Positions 1-7,809 of a stretch of DNA of 31,957 nt are shown here, in pieces (positions within the stretch are counted from its first letter, which is position 1; each line of letters opens with the position of its first letter). A program made the translations under genes and the position numbers. The stretch covers positions 1-31,957 of the forward strand of contig CAZXLA010000021.1 of assembly GCA_964641895.1 (NCBI GenBank), given 5' to 3'. Origin of the DNA: UBA2421 sp964641895. Lineage in GTDB: Bacteria; Planctomycetota; Phycisphaerae; Tepidisphaerales; Tepidisphaeraceae. The notes under the pieces were generated by a model. That model saw nothing but the letters and a program-made list of their open reading frames with translations. It was not told the DNA's origin and made no database searches.

Positions 1-10
1 TGGCGCAGAC

Positions 11-136
11 TTACGTGCTAACTTCGTGGCATTGAGCTGCGTCCTCGTTGCGGTCCCCCGTCGGACAGCGGACACCCGCACCGACTTCGCCGGCCAGCCG
101 TTCAATTTGTCGAAGGTGTTGGTTCAGGTTCTGCAT
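11..136 (-). CDS. Possible small 41-aa ORF after the DUF5681-like fragment
   Basis: An ATG at 136 overlaps the end of the preceding minus-strand fragment, and the frame stays open to a TAA at 11-13, giving about 41 residues beginning MQNLNQHLRQIERLAGEVG. The start looks like a short helix such as those in small companions of mobile-element proteins, but no family is recognised. The overlapping start is the only positive evidence; it may be chance within a decayed region. Confidence 0.2.
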   Translation of the reverse strand: MQNLNQHLRQIERLAGEVGAGVRCPTGDRNEDAAQCHEVST

Positions 137-335
137 GACTTGGCCTCGATGAGGTTGTTGATATGGCTTTCGAGTGCGTCCAGGCGTTCAAGTAAGTCAT
201 CCGGCTCGGCAGTGCCAAGCAGCCGCTGCAAAAGTTCGTTGATGCTTGGCACATCGCCGGCTTTAGCGTTGGACACCAGGATTTGCACGACAGCGCGAAT
301 ATCATCCGGTGTGACGGCATCAAACAGCGCTGAAT
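124..335 (-). pseudogene. C-terminal fragment of a DUF5681-like small protein
   Basis: Reading minus strand from about 335, the translation runs DSALFDAVTPDDIRAVVQIL, then a segment with AKAGDVPSINELLQRLLG and a helical tail LLERLDALESHINNL, ending at 124. This combination (TPDDIRA, AKAGDVxAxxELLxRLLG, coiled tail) resembles the C-terminal half of DUF5681-type proteins common near integrated elements. The frame continues upstream to an ATG at 369, but those residues are antisense to the HsdR relic, so the real homology starts at the junction near 335. The N-terminal half is missing. Family assignment is from memory of the motif pattern and is moderate at best. Confidence 0.4.
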
Positions 336-509
336 CCGAACGCCGTACAGATCGGGCTGACGGCCACACCGCGAAAACTCACCAACGCCGAGAACACCGA
401 AGACGCAGCAAAAGACCGCTAAATCACCGCCGACAACCTCGCTTACTTCGGCCAACCCGTCTACGAGTACGAAATCGGCCAGGCGATGGAAGACGGCTAC
501 CGCGCCGCC
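336..509 (+). pseudogene. Relic of type I restriction HsdR (EcoEI-type) helicase
   Basis: In frame 336-509 the plus strand encodes NAVQIGLTATPRKLTNAENT, then a TAA at 420-422, then ITADNLAYFGQPVYEYEIGQ followed by AMEDGYRAA. GLTATPR is helicase motif III and the A-x-YFGxPVYxYxxxQxxxDGY block follows it in HsdR subunits of type I restriction enzymes of the EcoEI kind. Only about 58 codons remain of a protein that is normally 800-1000 residues, with an internal stop, so it is dead. No hsdM or hsdS remains are visible beside it. It abuts the DUF5681-like fragment in opposite orientation, which points to a rearrangement. Confidence 0.7.
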
Positions 510-574
510 CGCGGCTCACGCCGAACTCTGCGTGCAGGGGTGAGTGCACGAAACGTTGCAAATAAGCGTGAAAG

Positions 575-618
575 TGTTCTTGTATCGAAGAACAGCGGTG
601 ACACCGGTATCTTCCGGT
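575..618 (-). terminator. Two small hairpins 3' of the ROK gene
   Basis: TGTTCTT (575-581) and AAGAACA (588-594) form a 7-bp stem with a 6-nt loop; ACCGG (603-607) and CCGGT (614-618) form a 5-bp stem. Both lie just beyond the stop of the minus-strand ROK gene. The first is followed on the minus strand by CTTTC rather than a clean T-run, so this is only a weak terminator candidate. Confidence 0.25.
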
Positions 619-652
619 CAGGCAAACCCCGACGGCGCGCCGCGTCAACCGT

Positions 653-1927
653 TCAATCGATGAGCGGCCCGAGTGCGTGGGTCAGGTGATACACAATGGC
701 GGCGCACGCGCCTTGCCGCGTGTTGCCTTCGGCGCGAATGAGCTGACACGTTGAAACCAGCGGGCGGAGGGCACGCTCGCGCACTTTATCGCGCAGCGTG
801 TCCCAGGCGGTGGGCGAAACATCGAGCATTCGGCTGCACACCAGCACCGCCTCGGGGTTGAAGATGTTGATGGCGGCGGCGATGCCTACGGCCAGGTAAT
901 CGAGCGCGTAGGTCAATTCTGCCGTCGCATCCAGCTCGCCGCGGTGCGCCAGGCGGATGATATCTTCAATCTCCACGCGCCGGCCGAGGCGATGGCTGAT
1001 GGCTTTGGAAAATGCCGCGTCGGTGGCGACGGTTTCCAGGCAGCCGCGATTGCCGCAGCCGCAGATGGTGCCGTTGCAGTCGACGGTGATATGACCCATT
1101 TCGCCGGCCATTCCGTTCTTGCCTTCGATTAACCGTCCGCCGCTCACGATCGACACGCCGAAACCTTCGTAGGTGCCGATCATCACAAAATCATTCATGC
1201 CGCGGGCACTGCCGTACGCGCGCTCGGCCAGGCAGGTGCCGACGGTTTCGTGAAACAAAACGGCTTCGATCGACAGTTTGGCGCGCAGGTCGGCGGCAGG
1301 TGATTTGCCGTCGAGCATGTGCAGGTTGGGCGAAAACGCGACGGTCTGGCTGCGCAGATCAATTTCACCGGGCGTGCTGATGCCGATGCCCAATGTCGTC
1401 ACGTTCGGGCGGGCCATCAGCGATCTTGCGCCCGTCACCAGCGATTCGATCATCGCTTCATAGGTGGCCGGCGTGGCGAATTCGAACGCGAAGTGTTCGT
1501 TAAGTTGACCATCCAGCGATGCGCTGACCACGCAGCACCGCCGGACGTCGATCACCGCGCCCAGCACCTGCACGGTGGCGGTGCCCAGCCGGTAAAGCGT
1601 GCCCGGTCGACCGGCGCCCCGTTCGGGGCTTGCTGAACCGAACTCTTCCAAAAGCCCGGCATGCAAAAGATTGGCGACGGCCTTGGATGCGGTGGGGGGG
1701 CTCATCCCCGAGCGCCTGGCGAGTTCAGCGCGCGACATCGGCGCGCCGCCGCGCACGATTTCGAAAATCGTGCGTTCGTTCATCTGGCGCAGAAGGGTTG
1801 GTTGGACGCGCCGGGAAGCCGTTCGTGCAGACTCGAAGCTGTGGGGAAGTTCCGCCATGACGGGACGTTTCGGGGGCCGCGTCCGAAGCGGCTTCAAACT
1901 CTGGGATTTCGAGTCGGACTTTATCAT
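653..1927 (-). CDS. ROK-family transcriptional regulator (NagC/XylR type)
   Basis: This 424-residue protein has a winged helix-turn-helix at about residues 50-100 (RAELARRSGMSPPTASKAV) and a ROK domain after it. The ROK zinc and signature region is clear: NGMAGEMGHITV with H279, then CGCGNRGC with C289, C291 and C296. At the position where ROK sugar kinases have an Asn-Asp catalytic pair this protein reads HETVGTC, so it should be a ligand-sensing repressor or activator and not a kinase. It is transcribed away from the glycan-use genes at 2100-12596, and the shared intergenic region holds a strong promoter with an inverted repeat. I infer it controls that locus in response to a released sugar. 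The start at 1927 has no convincing ribosome site; ATG at 1858 is an alternative that keeps the HTH. Confidence 0.9.
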   Translation of the reverse strand: MIKSDSKSQSLKPLRTRPPKRPVMAELPHSFESARTASRRVQPTLLRQMNERTIFEIVRGGAPMSRAELARRSGMSPPTASKAVANLLHAGLLEEFGSASPERGAGRPGTLYRLGTATVQVLGAVIDVRRCCVVSASLDGQLNEHFAFEFATPATYEAMIESLVTGARSLMARPNVTTLGIGISTPGEIDLRSQTVAFSPNLHMLDGKSPAADLRAKLSIEAVLFHETVGTCLAERAYGSARGMNDFVMIGTYEGFGVSIVSGGRLIEGKNGMAGEMGHITVDCNGTICGCGNRGCLETVATDAAFSKAISHRLGRRVEIEDIIRLAHRGELDATAELTYALDYLAVGIAAAINIFNPEAVLVCSRMLDVSPTAWDTLRDKVRERALRPLVSTCQLIRAEGNTRQGACAAIVYHLTHALGPLID

Positions 1928-1972
1928 TGAAAAGGCTGATTCAAAAAATTAAAAAGAAACTTAATTAATTCC

Positions 1973-2019
1973 TTGACAAGGGTTATACCCTCCATTAATA
2001 TTTTGTAAAGGTAATTTAC
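1973..2019 (+). promoter_or_regulatory. Sigma70-like promoter with overlapping palindromes
   Basis: TTGACA at 1973-1978 and TAATAT at 1996-2001 are separated by exactly 17 bp. GGGT-TAT-ACCC (1980-1990) lies in the spacer, and GTAAA-GGTAA-TTTAC (2005-2019) lies just downstream of the -10 at the expected transcript start. The stretch 1928-2040 is much more AT-rich than its surroundings. The palindromes are candidate operators for the divergent ROK regulator; that link is inference. The promoter would drive the gene starting at 2100. Confidence 0.7.
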
Positions 2020-2099
2020 TATTTGTTGGAGATATTCACTTGGCGCGTCGGCCCCGCTTCCGGCTGCCGGTGGGTAAGTTGGAAATCGAGGAGGATATC

Positions 2100-3170
2100 G
2101 TGACGAAGAAGAAATCTGCGTTGTGGTGCGCCGCCATCGCCTTGGGCATTGCCCCGGCGGCTTTTGCGGTGAGTTCGGTCAACCTGCAATTTGGTGGCGC
2201 CGGCTCGACGCTGGCCGACACCGGTTTTGGTGCCGTGTATCAGCTCGATCCGACCGGCTTCCTCGTCGGCGGGGGCAAGCTGTCGCTTAACACGCTCCCG
2301 GGCGACACCTTTGGCGATTACGAAAACGATCCAGACAGCGCCAAGAACATGTTCTACACCGAAATCACTCCGTTCGGCCGAACGGTCGTGCAGGCGAAGG
2401 TGACGGTGGCCAACCTCAACGTTAACTTCCACGGTGGCGGGGTGTGGATGGGGACAGACCAGGACCATTACATCCGCGCCGGCGTCATCAACAACACATT
2501 CGAAGGCGGAATCAGCTTCGAATCGCTCCGCGAGAATGAAGACCTCTGGCCCGGCGCGACGATTCCCGGTCCCGGCAATGATATTGATGGCAAGCAGTTC
2601 GGGCTCACGTCGCTCTCCTCGCCGCTGCTCACGCCGGCGCCGGTGGTGCTGCGCATCATCCGCAACGGCAACACGGTGCGAACGGCCATCAGTCTGGACG
2701 ACGGCGTCACGTGGTCGCCCGCCGGTGGGCCCGCCGTCGATTACAAGTTTACGAATCTCGCCACCAGCCCGACCGATCCGGGCATAGCCGGAGTGGGCAA
2801 TACCGTGGAAGGCGTGTTCAAGGTCGGCGTGTACGCGTTCGGCGGGCCGGATGGGTCGATTCCCGGCACCTTTGATTACGACACCTTTACCGCCAACAGC
2901 TTCCTTCTCGGCGACTTCAACAGTGACCGCAGCGTCAACTTGGACGATTTTACCACGTTGGCGGCCAACTTCGGCGGTGCCGGCGTGTGGGAAACCGGCG
3001 ATGCCAACGACGACGGAACCGTCAACCTCGATGACTTCACCGCGCTGGCCGCCAACTTCGGCCTTTCGTCGGCGGATTTACCCCGGGCAACAGTGCCCGA
3101 ACCGGCGTTGTGCGGCGCGCTGGGTCTGATGCTCTTTACTCAACTTGCTCAACGCCGCAGGCGCTCGTAG
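2100..3170 (+). CDS. Secreted PEP-CTERM protein with dockerin-like repeats
   Basis: The GTG at 2100 is chosen because GAGGAGG (2088-2094) sits 5 nt upstream and the product then begins with a classic signal peptide (TKKKSALWCAAIALGIAP, probable cleavage after AFA). The 356-residue protein has an N-terminal beta-rich domain of about 240 residues (FHGGGVWMGTDQDHYIRAG, LRIIRNGN, SLDDGVTWS) reminiscent of DUF1349-like concanavalin folds. Two 22-residue dockerin-like calcium-binding units follow (about residues 271-321, nt 2910-3062, each ending LDDFTxLAANFG). The end is a PEP-CTERM sorting tail: VPEP, a hydrophobic stretch and an Arg cluster. Exosortase-dependent export is inferred from the tail. 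A paralogue without the dockerin pair follows at 3260. The ligand is unknown; a carbohydrate-binding role fits the locus. Confidence 0.85.
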   Translation: MTKKKSALWCAAIALGIAPAAFAVSSVNLQFGGAGSTLADTGFGAVYQLDPTGFLVGGGKLSLNTLPGDTFGDYENDPDSAKNMFYTEITPFGRTVVQAKVTVANLNVNFHGGGVWMGTDQDHYIRAGVINNTFEGGISFESLRENEDLWPGATIPGPGNDIDGKQFGLTSLSSPLLTPAPVVLRIIRNGNTVRTAISLDDGVTWSPAGGPAVDYKFTNLATSPTDPGIAGVGNTVEGVFKVGVYAFGGPDGSIPGTFDYDTFTANSFLLGDFNSDRSVNLDDFTTLAANFGGAGVWETGDANDDGTVNLDDFTALAANFGLSSADLPRATVPEPALCGALGLMLFTQLAQRRRRS

Positions 3171-3180
3171 CGTCCTGCGG
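3155..3180 (+). terminator. Strong hairpin at the 3' end of the first PEP-CTERM gene
   Basis: CCGCAGG (3155-3161) plus CGCT pairs with AGCG plus CCTGCGG (3174-3180), giving an 11-bp stem with one bulged T and a CGT loop. The stop codon lies inside it. A moderately T-rich run follows (TATGCTTCATCTCTTTC). It could terminate partially or protect the upstream transcript end. Confidence 0.45.
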
Positions 3181-3259
3181 TATGCTTCATCTCTTTCACT
3201 AATCGACCGCTGCGCCGGCGCAATCACCTCTTGCTGGCGGAGCAGTTCGGAGGGTCTGT

Positions 3260-4105
3260 ATGAGAAATGTAATGTCTGTTTTGGCGCTGGCCGCGATGTC
3301 GGCGACGGCGAGTTCGGCGTTTGCGGTGTCGGCGATCTCGCTCGACTTCAACGGTGCCGGCAACGACTTGGCGGCGACGGGTTTCGAAAGCGTTTATTCC
3401 CTCGTGCCGGCTGGCTTCTCGGTCGGCGGCGGCCGATTGACGATCTCCACGCTGGAAGGCGATACCTTCGGCGATTTTGAGAACGATCCCGACAGCGCAA
3501 AAAACATGTTCTACTCGGCGATCGACGCCTTCGATCAGACGACCGTCGAAGCACGAGTGCGCGTGACCGGCCTCAACCAGAACTTCCACGGCGGCGGGAT
3601 CTGGATGGGCACCGATCAGGATCACCTGATCCGATTGGCGCTGTTTAACAACACGTTCGAAGGCGGCATTGCCGTCGAGGCGCTGCGGGAAAACCAGGAC
3701 CTGTGGCCCGGCAATGTTCCACCAGGGCCGGGCGGCGATATCGTCGGCCGTGCCATTGGGGGCATCGCCACATCGCCTCAAGTGACGCCGATCGATGTGG
3801 TGTTGCGCCTGATCCGAAATGGCAGCACCGCTTCGGCGTTTGCCAGCTTTGACAACGGCGTTTCGTTCCAACAGGTTGGTGGAGCTGGATTTACATTCGA
3901 TAATATCGTCACCGGCCCCGGCCAGGGCTTCGGCGGTGGGACGAGCATCGAAGGTGGATTCAAAGTCGGGGTATACGCCCTGGGCGGCGGGGCCAACCCG
4001 GCTTCGTTCGCGTTCGATTCCTTCACCGCCACCAGCGTGCCCGAACCGACCACGGCGGCGTTATTGGCGATTGGCGCAACATTGCTGATGCGCCGTCGTA
4101 AGTGA
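3260..4105 (+). CDS. Secreted PEP-CTERM protein, paralogue of the preceding gene
   Basis: ATG 3260 is preceded by GGAGGG (3249-3254). The 281-residue product has a signal peptide (MRNVMSVLALAAMSATASSA, cleavage after AFA) and the same extracellular domain as its neighbour: shared landmarks include GDTFGD, ENDPDSAKNMFY, NFHGGGxWMGTDQDH, NNTFEGG and LWPG. It ends in VPEPTTAALLAIGATLLMRR, a PEP-CTERM tail. The dockerin-like pair of the first copy is absent, so the PEP tail follows the beta domain directly. A tandem duplication with gain or loss of the dockerin module explains the pair. The function is unknown; surface attachment of a glycan-binding domain is the simplest inference. A terminator-like hairpin follows at 4142. 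Confidence 0.85.
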   Translation: MRNVMSVLALAAMSATASSAFAVSAISLDFNGAGNDLAATGFESVYSLVPAGFSVGGGRLTISTLEGDTFGDFENDPDSAKNMFYSAIDAFDQTTVEARVRVTGLNQNFHGGGIWMGTDQDHLIRLALFNNTFEGGIAVEALRENQDLWPGNVPPGPGGDIVGRAIGGIATSPQVTPIDVVLRLIRNGSTASAFASFDNGVSFQQVGGAGFTFDNIVTGPGQGFGGGTSIEGGFKVGVYALGGGANPASFAFDSFTATSVPEPTTAALLAIGATLLMRRRK

Positions 4106-4141
4106 AGTAGGGCTGATCGGCAGGAGCAGGGAGAACTGGAC

Positions 4142-4189
4142 GCGTGCGCGATGCACGAGGTTGCATCGCGCACGCATTCTTCTAATTTT
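4142..4189 (+). terminator. Rho-independent terminator or attenuator
   Basis: A perfect 14-bp stem (4142-4155 GCGTGCGCGATGCA with 4162-4175) and 6-nt loop is followed by ATTCTTCTAATTTT. It separates the two PEP-CTERM genes from the pseudopilin/glycosidase operon, so it should set the level of read-through or isolate two transcription units. Confidence 0.8.
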
Positions 4190-4207
4190 CTGTCGGAGTA
4201 AAACGTC

Positions 4208-5098
4208 ATGAACGGAAGCAAAAATCAAAATCGTCGCGGCTTTACGCTGGTGGAACTGCTCGTGGTGATCGGCATCATCGCCGTGCTGATCGGCATCCTG
4301 CTGCCGGCGCTGAGCCGGGCCAAATCGCAATCGAACGCCGTCGCGTGTCTGTCGAACATGCGGCAGCTCGGGCAGGCGCTGGTGATGTTTTCTTCCGAGC
4401 ACAGCGGCTACATGCCCAAGGCGTGGTACAACAACAGGGCGCGCACCGACAAAACCAAGTCGGTCACTATTGCCGGCGTGCGGGCCGTGCTGCCGTCGGA
4501 ATATGGCACGAGCGACACATGGGGCTATCAGGCGCCCATGTGGGGCTGGGACTATGTGCTGCTGAAGTACGTAAAGGGTGCACGGAACGTGTATCAATGT
4601 CCGACCGACGGGGAACCGGGCATTCGCGGGCTGGGCGCGCTGGATAGTTTTCCCAATCCGCCGGACGATCCGAAGTCGGACGATATTCCTGCATCGTATC
4701 GATTGAACATCAGCAACCAGTCGAATGAAGCATGGGATGCGGTGAAAGTAACGCAACTCAAGCCGGCATCGCGCGTGATCATGTTCGCCGAAGGGCCGGC
4801 GGGTTCCGGCTCGGGCATTCACCATGTTGCCACGTGGGAATCGGGTGAGCCGGGCGGCACGCTCGGGCCGACATCCGTTGCCGGAAAACGCAACGTGGCC
4901 TTCGATCGACACATTCGCAAGGCCAACTACGCCTTCGCCGATGGACACGCCGAGCCGATGCAGTGGGAAGAAACCTGGAAGACCATCGGCCCGCGCATCG
5001 CGCCGGTGGGGCCGTTCTGGCGTGCACAAACCATGTGGCGGGTGCGGTATGATGTCCCCTCCGGCCGTACAACACCGCTCACTGATGCGACGCAGTGA
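4208..5098 (+). CDS. Type II/IV pseudopilin-like protein with H-X9-DG motif
   Basis: The 296-residue product starts with a prepilin peptidase site and the conserved hydrophobic helix: RRGFTLVELLVVIGIIAVLI, cleavage after G11 with F12 as first mature residue and E16 as the mature Glu5. The C-terminal part contains a literal H-X9-DG motif (H235, D245-G246, NYAFADGHA), the hallmark of the large planctomycete family of pseudopilin-like secreted proteins. Such proteins are thought to be assembled or exported through a type II secretion or type IV pilus-like machine. Its 3' end overlaps the next gene by 14 bp, so it belongs to the glycosidase operon. I infer a role at the cell surface in handling or binding the polysaccharide; a direct function is not known. 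Confidence 0.9.
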   Translation: MNGSKNQNRRGFTLVELLVVIGIIAVLIGILLPALSRAKSQSNAVACLSNMRQLGQALVMFSSEHSGYMPKAWYNNRARTDKTKSVTIAGVRAVLPSEYGTSDTWGYQAPMWGWDYVLLKYVKGARNVYQCPTDGEPGIRGLGALDSFPNPPDDPKSDDIPASYRLNISNQSNEAWDAVKVTQLKPASRVIMFAEGPAGSGSGIHHVATWESGEPGGTLGPTSVAGKRNVAFDRHIRKANYAFADGHAEPMQWEETWKTIGPRIAPVGPFWRAQTMWRVRYDVPSGRTTPLTDATQ

Positions 5099-6167
5099 TG
5101 GATGCTTACGACTCACCAAGCGATTCCTGCACATGATCATTCTGTTCATCACCTGTTTTACACTGGCCCTCGCCGCCGACGGTGCGCCAAGCGCGCATTC
5201 GCCCGATCGCGAAGGATCGCCGCTCGGATCACAGAATGGTAAATACGTCAACCCCGTTGCGAAGAATCTCCCAGACCCGATGGTGATCCGTCACGCCGGC
5301 AAATATTACGCCTATGGCACCAACGCGCCGGGCGAAGGCTACAAAGCGCTGGTATCGAATGATCTGGTGCACTGGGACGACGCCGGCTTCGTGTTTCGCA
5401 AAACGAACACTTCCTGGGGCCGTGAACACTTCTGGGCGCCGGAAGTGATCGAACACAAAGGGGCGTTCTATCTTTTCTACAGCTCGTTCGGCGCTGTCGA
5501 AGGCGAGCGACAAAGCCATCGCATCTCGCTGGCGCGGGCCGATTCGCCTCTCGGCCCATTCGTTGATGTTAAAGCGCCGCTGCTCGATTTCGGTAAGGCG
5601 GTGATCGATGCGCATCCGTTCATCGATGCTGACGGCTCGGCGTACCTCTACTTTGCCTTGGACAAATCAGAAAATCCGCAAAGCGAGTTGCACGTCGTTC
5701 GCCTGAGCGACGATTTACTATCAGTGAAGGGTGAGCCGGTTTTCTGCACCCGGCCCGACGCCGAATGGGAAGGCAATGAGTGGAACGAAGCGCCGTTCGT
5801 TTTTCGCAACGGCGATACCTACGTGATGATGTACTCGGCGCGAGGATTTTTTGATCCTGATTACGCGCTCGGTTACGCCACTTCGAAAAGCCCAATGGGG
5901 CCTTGGAAAAAATCGCCACTTAACCCTGTACTGAAGCGCACAACTGAGGTATCAGGTCCGGGGCATAACAGCGTGATCGCCTCGCCGGATGGCTCGGAAT
6001 TGTTTTGCGTTTATCACATACACCGCAATCTCGAAGGCGGGCACGAACGCGACCTGGCGATTGATCGTATGCATGTTACAACCGATCGCGCCGGCGAAAT
6101 CGTTTTAGAAATTGTCGGGCCGACCAGATCACCCCAGAAATTGCCCAGCGGGGCGAATGCGCCATGA
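5085..6167 (+). CDS. Secreted GH43-family glycosidase
   Basis: ATG 5085 lies inside the end of the pseudopilin gene and gives a basic n-region and a signal peptide (LTKRFLHMIILFITCFTLAL, cleavage after ALA). ATG 5133 is a shorter alternative. The 360-residue product is a single five-bladed GH43 propeller: catalytic base D64 in NLPDPMVI, pKa-modulating D175 in VIDAHPF and catalytic acid E235 in EWNEAPF, with WAPEV and GPGHNSV as further family marks. GH43 enzymes are inverting exo-acting beta-xylosidases or alpha-L-arabinofuranosidases and arabinanases; the exact substrate cannot be read from sequence. The next gene overlaps it by 4 bp (ATGA), so the two are co-translated. No surface-anchoring tail is visible, so it is probably periplasmic. 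Confidence 0.88.
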   Translation: MRRSDGCLRLTKRFLHMIILFITCFTLALAADGAPSAHSPDREGSPLGSQNGKYVNPVAKNLPDPMVIRHAGKYYAYGTNAPGEGYKALVSNDLVHWDDAGFVFRKTNTSWGREHFWAPEVIEHKGAFYLFYSSFGAVEGERQSHRISLARADSPLGPFVDVKAPLLDFGKAVIDAHPFIDADGSAYLYFALDKSENPQSELHVVRLSDDLLSVKGEPVFCTRPDAEWEGNEWNEAPFVFRNGDTYVMMYSARGFFDPDYALGYATSKSPMGPWKKSPLNPVLKRTTEVSGPGHNSVIASPDGSELFCVYHIHRNLEGGHERDLAIDRMHVTTDRAGEIVLEIVGPTRSPQKLPSGANAP

Positions 6168-7774
6168 CCAAACCGCAAAGGCAGACCATGATCGAACCCC
6201 TTGAAGGCCGGATGCTGCTCGTCGGCAATGGTCTGCGCGGGGAATACTTCAACAACGCCGATCTTACCTCGCTCAAATTCACCCGAACCGATCCGCAGAT
6301 TAACCTGTCGCTGCCCACGAAGTCGCCGCTGCCTCGGTTCGTCGGGGCCGACACGTTTTCGGTCCGGTGGACGGGGCAGATCCAGGCGGTCGCGACCGGC
6401 GTCCACACGTTTCACGCTCGCGCCGATGACGGCGTCCGTCTGTGGGTGCGCGGCCAACTGCTCATCGATCAATGGGCCGACCGCCCGCGGTTTGCCGGCG
6501 ATGCGTCGGGCGATCATCAGGTGACCCTGGACGATTTCACGGTGCTTGCCGCCAACTTCGGACTGAACGAAAGCACGTTTGATCAAGGTGATTTCAGCGG
6601 CGACGGAAACGTTTCGCTCGATGATTTTACCGTGCTGGCGGCCAACTTCGGTCAGCAACAGGCGGTGCCGGAATATTCGGCGAATATCTCGCTCACCGGC
6701 GGGCAGCGCGTTGATTTTCGGATGGAGTTTTACGATCGCACCACCGAAGCCGTCGCGCAGCTTGACTGGACGCCGCCGGGGCAGTCGCGGCAGTTGGTTC
6801 CCCGCAGCGCACTCTTTGATTCCGCTTCAACCACCATGCAAATTAACAATCGCATCGCCGCCGAAGGGGCCGACCCGTGGGTCGTGCAGCATGAGGGGGA
6901 GTACCTTTACATTCGGTCGGACGGGGGACGGCTGTACGTCCACCGTTCGCCCACGCTGCAAGGCGTGGCGAGCACGCCCGGCGTGCTCATCTACCAACCG
7001 CCGCCGGGCACGAATTACTCGCAAAACCTCTGGGCGCCTGAACTGCACCTGCTCGACGGCAAGTGGTACGTCTACTTCGCCGCCGACGACGGCGCCAACG
7101 CCAACCACCGCATGTATGTGCTGGAAGCGGCCACCGCCAACCCGCAGGGCATTTACGTGTTTAAGGGCAAGATCGCGGCGCTGACCGACCGCTGGGCCAT
7201 TGATGGCTCGGTGCTCGAATATCAAGGCAATCGCTATTTCGTGTGGAGCGGCTGGCAGGGTTTCGTCGACGGCCGCCAGGATTTGTACATCGCGCGCATG
7301 TCCAACCCGTGGACGCTGTCGACCGATCGCTCGCTCATCGCATTCCCCACCTATTCGTGGGAACAGCACGGACTGCCCCTTGTTGAAGGGCCCACGGCGC
7401 TGGTGAAGAACGGCAAGCTGCACATCATCTATTCAGCCAGCGGATTCTGGACGAACGAATACGCTCTCGGCCAGCTCACGCTCACCGGCACAAACCCACT
7501 GTCGGCGGCGAGTTGGACGAAAAAACCAACCCCGGTATTCTCCAAGACATCGCAAGTCGTCGGCGTGGGGCATGCGAGTTTCGTGAAATCACCCGATATG
7601 CTCGAAGACTGGATCGTGTTCCATGCCCACAACACGCCCGGCGATTTTACCGGCGTGCGCGACGTGCGCGTGCAGCAGTTCAGTTGGAACGCTGACGACT
7701 CACCCAATTTCGGCAGCCCGCTCGATACCGGTACGCTGCTCAACGAACCGTCGGGCACGCCGCATGTGCTGTGA
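6164..7774 (+). CDS. LEPR-XLL, PA14 and GH43 glycosidase with nested dockerin pair
   Basis: The 536-residue product begins with IEPLEGRMLL, a LEPR-XLL-type planctomycete N-terminus, in place of an ordinary signal peptide. A PA14 domain starts at about residue 20 (LRGEYFNN, FSVRWTGQI, DDGVRLWVRGQLLIDQW), is interrupted at residues 112-163 (nt 6497-6652) by two dockerin-like calcium-binding units ending LDDFTVLAANFG, and resumes with EYSANISLTGGQRVDFRMEF. Residues about 235-510 form a GH43 propeller with D237 in GADPWVV, D347 in AIDGSV and E408 in LVEGPT. PA14 often binds glycan, so this looks like an extracellular arabinofuranosidase-like enzyme with its own binding and attachment modules. Its 4-bp overlap with the first GH43 gene shows co-expression. 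Confidence 0.88.
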   Translation: MTKPQRQTMIEPLEGRMLLVGNGLRGEYFNNADLTSLKFTRTDPQINLSLPTKSPLPRFVGADTFSVRWTGQIQAVATGVHTFHARADDGVRLWVRGQLLIDQWADRPRFAGDASGDHQVTLDDFTVLAANFGLNESTFDQGDFSGDGNVSLDDFTVLAANFGQQQAVPEYSANISLTGGQRVDFRMEFYDRTTEAVAQLDWTPPGQSRQLVPRSALFDSASTTMQINNRIAAEGADPWVVQHEGEYLYIRSDGGRLYVHRSPTLQGVASTPGVLIYQPPPGTNYSQNLWAPELHLLDGKWYVYFAADDGANANHRMYVLEAATANPQGIYVFKGKIAALTDRWAIDGSVLEYQGNRYFVWSGWQGFVDGRQDLYIARMSNPWTLSTDRSLIAFPTYSWEQHGLPLVEGPTALVKNGKLHIIYSASGFWTNEYALGQLTLTGTNPLSAASWTKKPTPVFSKTSQVVGVGHASFVKSPDMLEDWIVFHAHNTPGDFTGVRDVRVQQFSWNADDSPNFGSPLDTGTLLNEPSGTPHVL

Positions 7775-7809
7775 ATGGGCGTGTAAATGGATAGCCGTAC
7801 TCGAATTGG

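Noticed and set aside
509..652. Continuation of the HsdR relic
   Set aside because: No HsdR-like residues can be read after the DGYRAA block in any frame.
2040..2099. Upstream TTG start for the first PEP-CTERM gene
   Set aside because: It would put 20 Arg-rich residues before a good signal peptide, while the GTG at 2100 has a strong ribosome site.
4061..5251. 396-codon minus-strand open frame
   Set aside because: Antisense to the pseudopilin and GH43 start; rich in Arg, His and Cys as typical of shadow frames in high-GC DNA.
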